Source: Lachnospiraceae bacterium (lineage in GTDB: Bacteria; Bacillota_A; Clostridia; Lachnospirales; Lachnospiraceae). Taken from it: a stretch of DNA of 14,601 bases. Location of the stretch: contig JAFTZF010000028.1 in assembly GCA_017464645.1 (NCBI GenBank), forward strand, positions 1 through 14,601, in the 5' to 3' direction. Both the position numbers and the translations under genes were made by a program. Positions 1-6,458 of the stretch are shown here, piece after piece (position 1 is the first letter of the stretch; each line of letters starts with the position of its first letter). The notes under the pieces were generated by a model that worked only from the letters and a program-made list of their open reading frames with translations, searched no databases and had not been told where the DNA came from.

Positions 1-49
1 CTGTGGATTCTGCCATGACAGAAGTTTCATTTACATTTTTATCGCTCAT
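1..49 (-). CDS. 5' end of an unidentified gene, cut by window start
   Basis: An ATG at 49-47 on the minus strand is preceded by a strong AAGGAG ribosome binding site 6-7 bases upstream, and the frame stays open to the window edge. The visible product starts MSDKNVNETSVMAEST, which is polar and unstructured and has no recognisable domain. The long hairpin-rich leader upstream would suit a translation or ribosomal-protein gene such as infC with an N-terminal extension. That is only a guess, because sixteen residues are too few to identify a family. Confidence 0.6.
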   Translation of the reverse strand, partial: MSDKNVNETSVMAEST

Positions 50-332
50 ACTTTTTCTCCTTTTTCTTTTTTATTTTTTCTTACGATAAATTTGCTTTTA
101 CAGCTGCTCTTGATTGTGATCCGCACGAATCCTGTCCGAAATTAAAATGTTTTTTACTTTTTTAGTGGGTCGTAGACCTTGTGAGGTCTGGCAGCTAAGG
201 GCCGGAGCCGCCGGATTCTCTTACTTACACTTTTTTTGCAGGGCATACGGTTTTCCCTGGTCGCCGGGCAGTTTCTTTTTTCTTTATTTAGTTGTATTTC
301 AGGCTTTGTCTTGCAGCTGTATGGCCATTATA
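50..332 (-). promoter_or_regulatory. Structured 5' leader of the left-edge gene, candidate cis-regulatory RNA
   Basis: A perfect TATAAT lies at 332-327 on the minus strand, which predicts a leader of about 270 nt before the ATG at 49. Within it are a perfect 6-bp hairpin with a 4-nt loop (174-189), a CAGGG/CCCTG hairpin with an 11-nt loop (239-259) and a GC-rich CCGG-flanked stem near 202-214, separated by A-rich single-stranded stretches. Long leaders of this kind precede ribosomal-protein and infC operons (for example L20 leaders) and riboswitch-controlled genes. I could not match it to a specific class by eye. No gene is seen on either strand here. Confidence 0.4.
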
Positions 333-336
333 AAAG

Positions 337-365
337 TTAAACTGGACAGGTTATGTCCAGTTTAA
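337..365. repeat. 12-bp perfect inverted repeat next to a promoter, candidate operator
   Basis: TTAAACTGGACA and TGTCCAGTTTAA are exact reverse complements separated by five bases (GGTTA). On the minus strand the repeat lies immediately upstream of the TATAAT at 332-327 and covers the -35 region, where no good TTGACA-like hexamer is seen at 16-18 bp spacing. That suits a dimeric repressor or activator site. Alternatively it is a hairpin with a weak U-rich tail on the minus strand. Confidence 0.5.
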
Positions 366-546
366 AATGAGATTGATATTGATTTTTGTAAGTTCATAGA
401 AAAAAGCAGATATGTTTCATTAAAATTGCATAAAATCTGCTTGGCCAATTTGTATACTTAGCACAACCTTCGCAAAACCTGCTATTTGCACGGGACACAC
501 ATGAATCCTATAAAGTTTTAAAAACCTCCTAAACATCGTCATAGAA
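366..546. other. AT-rich intergenic stretch with no gene
   Basis: No convincing coding sequence is seen on either strand. On the minus strand an AGGAGG near 522-527 has no start codon at usable distance, so it may be a remnant of a decayed gene or chance. The stretch also holds the terminator-like hairpin at 400-442, listed separately. Confidence 0.5.
400..442 (-). terminator. Terminator-like hairpin on the minus strand
   Basis: AAGCAGAT (404-411) pairs with ATCTGCTT (435-442), with a further ATG/CAT pair inside and an AT-rich loop. On the minus strand the stem is followed directly by six T (405-400). It sits between the rsiV terminator and the left-edge gene's promoter. It could be a second, fail-safe terminator or the end of a small RNA. 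Confidence 0.5.
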
Positions 547-604
547 AAGAAACAGGAGCCCCAGGCAAATCTCTTCTAAGATTTACCTGGGGCTCCTGTT
601 TCTT
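547..604 (-). terminator. Very long terminator hairpin of the sigV-rsiV operon
   Basis: Positions 547-572 and 579-604 form a 26-bp stem with a single mismatch (566/585) around a 6-nt loop. The core includes CAGGAGCCCCAGG. On the minus strand it starts 9 bases after the rsiV stop and is followed by a U-rich tail (TTCTATG). It is unusually long for a simple intrinsic terminator, and the stem is nearly symmetrical, so it could also stop traffic from the other strand. Confidence 0.75.
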
Positions 605-613
605 CTTATCTAC

Positions 614-1579
614 TTACAACTTTCTCTGCTCCAAATACCCATCCTTCACTGCATCCCCTACCACTTCCGTAGGAATCTCAAACTCTACGACACCCATGTA
701 GCCCGGCGCCACTTCGTACTCGTCAAATACAATGACCAGACGGCCGGCTTCGTTTACATAGAAGGTTTCGTCTGCAGCAATTTCTTTGAAATTCCACTCT
801 TCCACATCGCTGTCGAGCCAGTAGGCAACCATGGAGTCTGCCTCCATCTGCTCTTTCATCTGCTTCTTGATGCTCTCAGAGATGGGGGTGATGTAGTCTG
901 TGTTTTCCCGAAACAGTCCATCCAGTTCAATGACCTGACCTGTGGTTTTGTCCACATGGTAAATCTGGGCGCTCTGATTCGCTCCTGCCATGACAACCGC
1001 CTGGTCAAAACGGAGGGAAAAGAGCTTCTCATTGTCTGTCACTACGGTATAGTTCACATCCACAGCCAGTTTACCTTCTTCTATAATGCCTGCGTCCTTG
1101 GCGGCCTGCACATCCTGCTCATACATGGCAATGATGGCATCGGTGTACTCCCGAATCTTCTGATTCAGATTTTCCGTAGCTTCCTCCAGCACCTGTCCCT
1201 CCTGGTCTTCTACCGACACCTCTGGAATCTGAATGTCCGCTTCCATGTTGTGGTCCTGGTTTTCGTAGTTGCGGAAGGTTACCACCCTTACAATGGCTCC
1301 CAGCACCGGAATCTCACTCATGGCGTAGGCCACAGATGCACTGGAATTTGCCAGCACGGTAATGACCAGCATGGCTGCCACTGCTGTTCCTGCTGTTCTT
1401 GTTACAAATTTTATGATTTTGGAGGATTTCTTTTTCTCCTGTACAGCCTCCCGGCTCTCCTCTGCCTCAGACTCCTCTTTGGCTTTCGCCATGGAGCTAA
1501 CCACTCGGGCCCGCAGTTCCCGAGGGATCTCAATCTGCTCGTAATCTTTTTTCATATATTCTAATTTTTTATCCTGCAT
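614..1579 (-). CDS. rsiV: RsiV-like transmembrane anti-sigma factor
   Basis: Probable membrane-anchored anti-sigma factor that holds the adjacent ECF sigma factor inactive. The 321-aa protein has an acidic/basic cytoplasmic N-terminus (1-60) with an IPRELRARVV segment typical of sigma-binding regions. One transmembrane helix (about 62-85) follows, then an extracellular part whose C-terminal half (about 160-310) resembles the DUF3298/RsiV domain (FDEYEVAPGYMGVVEFEIP region). An AYA triplet at 84-86, just after the helix, resembles a signal-peptidase site. In Bacillus subtilis, RsiV is cleaved at such a site after binding lysozyme. The ATG follows an AAGGAG and overlaps the sigma gene by 11 bp, so translation is probably coupled. 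The family call is firm; lysozyme as the signal is inferred from the family. Confidence 0.85.
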   Translation of the reverse strand: MQDKKLEYMKKDYEQIEIPRELRARVVSSMAKAKEESEAEESREAVQEKKKSSKIIKFVTRTAGTAVAAMLVITVLANSSASVAYAMSEIPVLGAIVRVVTFRNYENQDHNMEADIQIPEVSVEDQEGQVLEEATENLNQKIREYTDAIIAMYEQDVQAAKDAGIIEEGKLAVDVNYTVVTDNEKLFSLRFDQAVVMAGANQSAQIYHVDKTTGQVIELDGLFRENTDYITPISESIKKQMKEQMEADSMVAYWLDSDVEEWNFKEIAADETFYVNEAGRLVIVFDEYEVAPGYMGVVEFEIPTEVVGDAVKDGYLEQRKL

Positions 1580-2063
1580 AACAAGTTTCTCCTTCCATCA
1601 ATTCCACCTTCAGCTTCTTCAGGCTTCGATATAAAATAGTCTTGACCGTGTTGGTGTTCTCACCTAAGATTTCGGCCACCTCCTGGATTTTCCGGTCTTC
1701 GAAGAACCGGAGCACCACCACTGCTTTTTCCCGTTCATCCAGCACCTCCAGGGCTTCTATGGTGTCAATATCCCGGTATTGGTCCTCCCGGCTAGCCTCA
1801 TAGAATTCCTCCACTGCCACTTCCCTGTGGTTCTTTCGGATAAAATCAATGGCGGTATTGATGGTAATGCGCCACAACCAGGTTCCTATGTATGCTTCCT
1901 GCCTGAGGCTTGCTGCATTTTTCATTGCTTTATAGACACTTTCCTGCACGATATCCAAAGCGTCTTCTTCCTTGTGCACATAAGAAAACGCCAGCCGATA
2001 CAGGGCTTCGTACGAATCCAAAATTGCTTCTTCTACTTTCTTTTGCAGGGCTTCCTGTTCCAA
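1569..2063 (-). CDS. sigV: ECF RNA polymerase sigma factor, SigV-like
   Basis: Extracytoplasmic-function sigma-70 factor of 164 aa, normal for the family. Region 2 spans about 15-80, with DALDIVQESVYKAM (2.2) and TWLWRITINTAIDFIRK (2.3-2.4). Region 4 spans about 105-155, with a helix-turn-helix in IQEVAEILGENTNTVKTILYRSLKKLK split as 126-138 and 139-152. The start is TTG at 2063-2061, about 9 bases after a near-perfect AAGGAGGAG. An ATG at 2070 is out of frame and too close to the ribosome binding site. It shares an operon, with overlap, with the RsiV-like anti-sigma gene, which supports assignment to the SigV (ECF30-type) group. The likely role is a cell-envelope or lysozyme stress response. 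A promoter with ECF-type elements lies just upstream, suggesting autoregulation. Confidence 0.88.
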   Translation of the reverse strand: MEQEALQKKVEEAILDSYEALYRLAFSYVHKEEDALDIVQESVYKAMKNAASLRQEAYIGTWLWRITINTAIDFIRKNHREVAVEEFYEASREDQYRDIDTIEALEVLDEREKAVVVLRFFEDRKIQEVAEILGENTNTVKTILYRSLKKLKVELMEGETCYAG

Positions 2064-2097
2064 AATGCATCTCCTCCTTTCCCGGTTCTGTCTGTTA

Positions 2098-2124
2098 GAC
2101 GCGGCTTTCCCATGAAAAGTTTTC
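2098..2124 (-). promoter_or_regulatory. ECF-type (SigV-like) promoter upstream of sigV
   Basis: On the minus strand GAAAAC (2124-2119, running into TTTT) and CGTC (2101-2098, then TAA) are separated by 17 bases. This closely matches the ECF consensus TGAAAC-N16/17-CGTC described for the SigV/SigM/SigW/SigX group. The match lies about 35 bases upstream of the sigma factor start, as expected for autoregulation. Confidence 0.65.
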
Positions 2125-2168
2125 TCTTTTAAAATTTTTTCTAAAAATGTTCCGGAGTTAAACGCAAA

Positions 2169-2228
2169 CAGGCTTCCCGGAAAACAGATCCTCCGCCGCC
2201 CGGAGTCTCCGCCTTCCCAAGAAGCCTG
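2169..2228 (-). terminator. Terminator of the symporter gene
   Basis: CAGGCTTCCCGG (2169-2180) pairs with CCAAGAAGCCTG (2217-2228) over 12 bp, with two G-U pairs in the minus-strand RNA. A GC-rich 36-nt loop can fold further. On the minus strand it is followed by TTTGCGTTT. It lies between the symporter stop (2254) and the sigV promoter. Confidence 0.6.
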
Positions 2229-2253
2229 CTGTTGTGATCAGATAAGATGCAAC

Positions 2254-3441
2254 CTATTCTGCTGTGTTTTCCTCTTTTTCAATGCCGTGCTTATCTGCGT
2301 AGCCGGTCAGGATCAGAGTCAGCGCTCCGTCACCGGTTACATTGCAGGCGGTACCAAAGCTGTCCTGCAGTGCAAAGATGGTCAGCATCAGAGCAGTTCC
2401 TGTATTGTCAAACAGCAGGATGCCTGTGATCAGACCTAAGGATGCCATCACGGTTCCGCCCGGTACACCCGGCGCGCCGATGGCAAAGATGCCAAGCAGC
2501 AGGCAGAACAGTACCATGGTCCCCACAGCCGGAATCTGTCCGTAGAGGATCTGGGACACGGTCATTACAAAGAATACCTCAGTCAGTACGGAGCCGCACA
2601 GATGGATATTTGTAAACAGGGGCACACCGAAGTCCACCATATCCTCACGCAGTACGGAGGATTTCCGTGCGCAGCGCAGGGCCACAGCCAGAGTTGCTGC
2701 AGAGGACATGGTTCCGATGGCAGTAATGTACGCAGGTCCGTAATGCTTCAGGACTTCCATGGGCTTCTTTCCGGAATAAATGCCTGCGATCAGATACAGC
2801 AGAGCCATCCAGATGTAGTGACCTGCCATAACGATCAGAATTACCTTCAGGAATACGGGCAGCTGCTTGGTAATAGTGCCTTCGTAAGCCAGGCCACAGA
2901 ATGTGGTGGCAATAAAGAAGGGAAGCAGCGGAATGACTACCTTGGATACGATACTCAGCACGATCTTCTGGAACTCATCCAGCAGCTCCTCGGTCCGTTT
3001 GGACCTGGTCCAGGTGACACCCAGGCCGACCAGCACAGAAAATGCCAGAGCACTCATGACCGACATGATCTGGGGTATCTCCAGCTGGAAGATCACTTCC
3101 GGCAGCTTCTTCAGGCCCTCCACCTCTGACACGATGGACAGGTGCGGAATCAGTGCATAACCTGCTCCCATAGAGAAAAAGGCCGCTCCAATGGAGGATA
3201 CATATGCCAGTACCAATGCCACACCCAGCATGCGGGATGCATTTTTACCCATCTTGGTAATGGAAGGCGCAATAAATCCGATGACGATCAGCGGTACGCA
3301 GAAGGTGATGATCTGGCCCAGTACCTGCTTGATGGTTACTACCACGTTCATCACAGCCTCATTGGCCACAAGACCTACCAAGATACCTGCTACCACGCCT
3401 ACCAATAACCGAAACGGCAGGCTCTTAAAAAATTTCTTCAT
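2254..3441 (-). CDS. DAACS-family Na+/H+:dicarboxylate or amino acid symporter
   Basis: Secondary transporter of the dicarboxylate/amino acid:cation symporter (GltP/DctA/SstT-like) family, 395 aa, in the cytoplasmic membrane with about eight transmembrane segments and re-entrant loops. Family signatures are visible: the serine-rich hairpin loop GTMSSAATL (243-251, in place of the usual SSSS-T), GAPGVPGGT (322-330) in the second re-entrant loop, and QDSFGTACNVTGDG (359-372), whose D/N/D residues form the substrate and Na+ sites. The ATG at 3441 follows AAGGGGAG. It has its own promoter and terminator and so is probably monocistronic. The substrate (glutamate, aspartate, serine/threonine or C4-dicarboxylate) cannot be told from sequence alone. 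Confidence 0.88.
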   Translation of the reverse strand: MKKFFKSLPFRLLVGVVAGILVGLVANEAVMNVVVTIKQVLGQIITFCVPLIVIGFIAPSITKMGKNASRMLGVALVLAYVSSIGAAFFSMGAGYALIPHLSIVSEVEGLKKLPEVIFQLEIPQIMSVMSALAFSVLVGLGVTWTRSKRTEELLDEFQKIVLSIVSKVVIPLLPFFIATTFCGLAYEGTITKQLPVFLKVILIVMAGHYIWMALLYLIAGIYSGKKPMEVLKHYGPAYITAIGTMSSAATLAVALRCARKSSVLREDMVDFGVPLFTNIHLCGSVLTEVFFVMTVSQILYGQIPAVGTMVLFCLLLGIFAIGAPGVPGGTVMASLGLITGILLFDNTGTALMLTIFALQDSFGTACNVTGDGALTLILTGYADKHGIEKEENTAE

Positions 3442-3515
3442 GAATTTCTCTCCCCTTAGGTTTCCTATTTTTTCCCGGCTTTCCTCTCTTGTCGGGCTGT
3501 TTCTGTCTGTGCCCT

Positions 3516-3544
3516 ATTATATCTTATTTACGGAAAATGTACAA
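3516..3544 (-). promoter_or_regulatory. Promoter of the symporter gene
   Basis: On the minus strand TTGTAC (3544-3539) and TATAAT (3521-3516) are 17 bases apart. The -35 hexamer lies inside the 3' end of the ApbE gene, so the symporter has its own start even though it follows the same-strand operon closely. Confidence 0.7.
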
Positions 3545-4571
3545 GTGTTCCGTCGCAGTAAACCCACCAGCAGGCATCTGCTTCCATCTGCCGAAGTAAT
3601 GCCTCTCCATCCGCCTGACTTAAGTTAAACAGGGCGGTTGACAGTCCGTCAGCCAGACCTGAATCCCCTGTCTGAACCGTCACTGCCAGATATTGGTTTT
3701 CAGGATACAGGCTTTCCGGGTTTATGATGTGGTGATACCGCCTCCCCTCCACCGTGTAATATCTCTGATAGCTTCCGCTGGACACCAGGGAGCCTTCCCA
3801 CAACTCCACCACCGCCAGTGCTTCTCCCTCCGGGTTCTCCGGGTGGGGTATCTTTACTTGCCAGGGGCTTCCGTCCGCCCGGGGCCCCAGCACCCTGATA
3901 TTGCCGCCCACACTGATGAGCAGATGCGCTGTGCCCTGTCTCTCCAGCTTCTGACACACCTGCTCCAGAGCATAGCCTTTTGCAATGGCCCCCACATCCA
4001 GCTGCAGCTGTGGGTCCATAAAGGTTACGCTTCGGTCTTGCTCATCCAAAACTATTGTTTCTAAGTCTGTATGCAGGGCAGCTTTTCTCAATTCCTCCAA
4101 CGGCGGCAGCTGGGCATTTACCGGGTCCGCAATCCCCTGCTCCCGATACATATGCCACAGCTGCAGCACCCGGCCCATTCCAATATTGACCTGTCCATCC
4201 GTTGCTGCATAAAGCTCCTTTCCGAACTCCAGCAGCTTCCACAGGCGCGGATCCAGATTTTCAAACCGCTTGGGCTGTCCATCCTCCCAGGTCCGGTCAT
4301 TTAGAGTCTTAATATTTACCAGGCCTTCGTAAGTCTCATAGGCATCATACAGCCGGTGGTATTCTTCCAAATCTGCTTTTATCTGCTGCACCAGAGCCTT
4401 AAACGAGGCCTCATCCTCCGCGTAACCCTGTATCTGGGTCACCGTGTCAAACAACGATAAAAACTGCGCTGTGTAAAACTTCAGCGCAGTTTTTTCTCCA
4501 CATCCCCACAGATTCTCCGCCAGCAGTAGGATTGCCAGAAAAACAGCTGCAGACTTTCCACCCCTTTTCAC
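3528..4571 (-). CDS. apbE: ApbE-type FAD:protein FMN transferase, lipoprotein
   Basis: Flavin transferase that covalently attaches FMN from FAD to a threonine or serine of extracytoplasmic redox proteins, with Mg2+. The length of 347 aa is normal. An N-terminal hydrophobic segment (8-22) ends in LWGC, a lipobox-like site with Cys24, so the enzyme is probably membrane-anchored outside. Family motifs are LDVGAIAKGYA (191-201), VGGN (221-224), HHIINPESLYP (280-290) and GLADGLSTALF (305-315), where Asp308 is the expected metal ligand. The start is GTG at 4571, with only a weak AAGG upstream. It lies 2 bp after the two-repeat lipoprotein, so coupled translation is likely and that lipoprotein is the obvious candidate substrate or partner. 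Confidence 0.9.
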   Translation of the reverse strand: MKRGGKSAAVFLAILLLAENLWGCGEKTALKFYTAQFLSLFDTVTQIQGYAEDEASFKALVQQIKADLEEYHRLYDAYETYEGLVNIKTLNDRTWEDGQPKRFENLDPRLWKLLEFGKELYAATDGQVNIGMGRVLQLWHMYREQGIADPVNAQLPPLEELRKAALHTDLETIVLDEQDRSVTFMDPQLQLDVGAIAKGYALEQVCQKLERQGTAHLLISVGGNIRVLGPRADGSPWQVKIPHPENPEGEALAVVELWEGSLVSSGSYQRYYTVEGRRYHHIINPESLYPENQYLAVTVQTGDSGLADGLSTALFNLSQADGEALLRQMEADACWWVYCDGTLVHFP

Positions 4572-4573
4572 GG

Positions 4574-5677
4574 CTACTTTGCCTTGATACGCGCAAAAGC
4601 CTTTTCAATCACGCTCTGGAAATCTCCGATGGCAATGGTAACCGAGGCGCTTAACTCTTCTTCCGAGGGACGCAGGTTTTCATCCACCGCGATGCCCTTG
4701 ATTTCCTCCAGCGTCTTTCCGTTTATATATTCCTCAAAGGCCTCCGCCTGCTCATACCACTCTTTTCCGATGCCGGAGGCCGCCTTCATCCCGTAGTCGC
4801 TTCCCAGCTCCTTTTTGCTGACGGAAGATTCATTCAGATCCTCTACGGTCAGCTGCCCCTTTTCATCAAAGGTCACATCCGTCTGGGTGGAATCCACAAT
4901 GCAGCCTGTGACCACTCCGTCACCATTGGTTGTCACTGCCGCATAGTAGGCATAGGCCTGGCAGGAACCGTCCTCGCCATCTGCCGCATCTTTGGAATTG
5001 CGCATATGGGTCTGGATTCCCAGTCCGATGCGGTCTCCGGCTCCGCTTCCAATGACCTGGGCATTTTCCGCAGCCCGCACCAGAATATCAATATATTCTC
5101 CGATTTTAATGGTCACACTGGCCGACAATTCTTCCTCCGCAGGGGCAGTCGTCTCTGTCAGCGCAATGCCCTCCACTTCTTCAATAGTCTTGCCCTGCAC
5201 ATATCGCTCAAAGGCCTCCACCTGCTCATACCATTCCTTTCCGATACCGGAGGCCGCCCTCATGCCGTAGTCATCTCCCAGCTCCTTTTTGGTCTGAAAC
5301 GCCTGGTCCAAAGAAGAGGTCACCTGGCCTGTGGCCGAAAAATACATGGGCGCCTCCAGCATATCCAGACTGCAGTCCACGATCCGGCCTTCTTCATCCA
5401 GGAGTACAGCCATGGCCAATAGATCCACCTGGGCGATTCCTTCCGTGTCTCCTGCATCCACCGAATTTCCCATGCTGGTGTGAATAGCCAGCCCGGTGCG
5501 GTATCCCTCCTGATGATTCTGCTGATCCTGCTGGTTCTGATTCTGCGTTGCTCCGCTGTTCTCCTCCGGGTCCTGTTCTCTTCGTCTGCAGCCAGTTAAA
5601 AACAGGACCGATGACAGAAGTACGACCATTACTCCCATCAATAGTCCTGTTCTCATATTTTTACACAACCATTTCAT
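4574..5677 (-). CDS. Two-repeat surface lipoprotein, possible flavin-acceptor protein
   Basis: Unnamed lipoprotein of 367 aa. A signal peptide with lipobox LTGC (Cys30) is followed by a Q/N-rich linker (about 31-58) and two homologous repeats (about 58-204 and 213-362). Each repeat carries a KKELG-DYGM-AASGIGKEWYEQ block, a GKT-EE--GIA block and an ELSASVTI-IG block. The order resembles FMN-binding domains (strand, acidic turn, final small-residue/Thr segment, terminal helix), but the canonical [DN]xx[SGA]GAT site is absent from both repeats; SASVT stands in its place. An SGAT lies in the linker (41-44). The start at 5677 is chosen over an upstream ATG because GGAGG lies just before it and the signal peptide begins there. 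Its place directly before apbE suggests a flavinylated redox partner; this is inference. Confidence 0.72.
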   Translation of the reverse strand: MKWLCKNMRTGLLMGVMVVLLSSVLFLTGCRRREQDPEENSGATQNQNQQDQQNHQEGYRTGLAIHTSMGNSVDAGDTEGIAQVDLLAMAVLLDEEGRIVDCSLDMLEAPMYFSATGQVTSSLDQAFQTKKELGDDYGMRAASGIGKEWYEQVEAFERYVQGKTIEEVEGIALTETTAPAEEELSASVTIKIGEYIDILVRAAENAQVIGSGAGDRIGLGIQTHMRNSKDAADGEDGSCQAYAYYAAVTTNGDGVVTGCIVDSTQTDVTFDEKGQLTVEDLNESSVSKKELGSDYGMKAASGIGKEWYEQAEAFEEYINGKTLEEIKGIAVDENLRPSEEELSASVTIAIGDFQSVIEKAFARIKAK

Positions 5678-5741
5678 AATCTTCCTCCATTCTCCTGTTG
5701 AGATGGAGTTAGTATGTACCTGTCGCGGAAAATTCATACAT

Positions 5742-6458
5742 TTATACCTGTATCCGTGGCTCTTCCTCTGCTTCCAGACACAGATCCTGGCGGCTGGACT
5801 TTTCTATCCGGCGAATGGCCGTGACATCCACCCAGACCACAAATACCACAAACAGCAAAAGGCTCAGAACCGTACTTCGGAACAGACAGAAGTCATAAAA
5901 TCCGTGGCAAAGCACCGGTACCCAGAAGCTGCGCCGCATGTTCCGTTTCATGCCCTGCATATCTCCTCGCTTTTCACATAGCCGGGCCTCTCCCAGAAAA
6001 TATCCCATAAACACTCCGTCCACCGCATGACTGGGAACTGCCGTTATAGCCCGCGTCACTGCCAGCTTCCAACCGCCCGCAACCACATAGAGAAGATTTT
6101 CCAGCGCCGCAAAGCCCATGGCCGCAGTGACTGCATAGACCACCGCATCAAACCGGTAATTAAAATCCGGATTTCTCCAGGCGATCCCCTTTACCACAGC
6201 CCGCTTCCAGAATTCCTCCACCAGGGCCACAATCAGAAAGCTAAAAACCAGGTGATACAAAAAAGTATCCGATTCCGCAAATATTCCCAGCATCTTTTTC
6301 AAGATATTTTCTGCAAACGCAGCAGGGACAATCCCCAGGGCTCCCAGGAAAAACAGCTGCCCCAATAGTCTCTTAGGTTCCTTTTCCACCTTGTCCATTT
6401 TATAAATATAGGCAATCAGCACGATTGCCGGAAGCAGAGCCGCAAGCATCAGTATCAT
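5742..6458 (-). CDS. prsW: PrsW-family intramembrane protease
   Basis: Polytopic membrane protease of the PrsW/CPBP-like group, 238 aa, with about seven hydrophobic segments. In B. subtilis, PrsW makes the first cut in the anti-sigma factor RsiW. Conserved features are EEFWKR (81-86, the glutamate pair), FAALEN (116-121), HAVDGVFMGYF (144-154) and HGFYDF (185-190). The start codon overlaps the stop of the pseudouridine synthase gene (ATGA at 6458-6455), with GAGGG upstream, so translation is coupled. No cognate RsiW-like anti-sigma factor is adjacent; the nearest anti-sigma gene is the RsiV-like one about 4 kb downstream, and that type is usually cut by signal peptidase instead. The substrate is therefore unknown. 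Confidence 0.82.
   Translation of the reverse strand: MILMLAALLPAIVLIAYIYKMDKVEKEPKRLLGQLFFLGALGIVPAAFAENILKKMLGIFAESDTFLYHLVFSFLIVALVEEFWKRAVVKGIAWRNPDFNYRFDAVVYAVTAAMGFAALENLLYVVAGGWKLAVTRAITAVPSHAVDGVFMGYFLGEARLCEKRGDMQGMKRNMRRSFWVPVLCHGFYDFCLFRSTVLSLLLFVVFVVWVDVTAIRRIEKSSRQDLCLEAEEEPRIQV

Noticed and set aside
133..262. Guanidine, c-di-GMP, ZTP or T-box riboswitch in the leader
   Set aside because: None of the invariant core sequences of these classes was found on either strand; only a loose GGGTCGT resemblance to ZTP was seen.
147..365. Plus-strand 72-codon frame over the leader region
   Set aside because: It has no ribosome binding site, an aromatic/Cys-rich random-looking product, and overlaps hairpins and the palindrome.
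956..1564. Plus-strand open frame of 202 codons opposite rsiV
   Set aside because: It is an antisense shadow of a well-supported gene, with His/Cys-rich, low-complexity-like translation and no ribosome binding site.
3442..3515. Terminator between apbE and the symporter
   Set aside because: The only stem seen (CCCG/CGGG) is 4 bp and is followed by an A-run, not a T-run, on the coding strand.
5678..5737. Upstream ATG of the two-repeat lipoprotein (20 codons earlier)
   Set aside because: It lacks a ribosome binding site, while the ATG at 5677 has GGAGG and starts a proper lipoprotein signal peptide.
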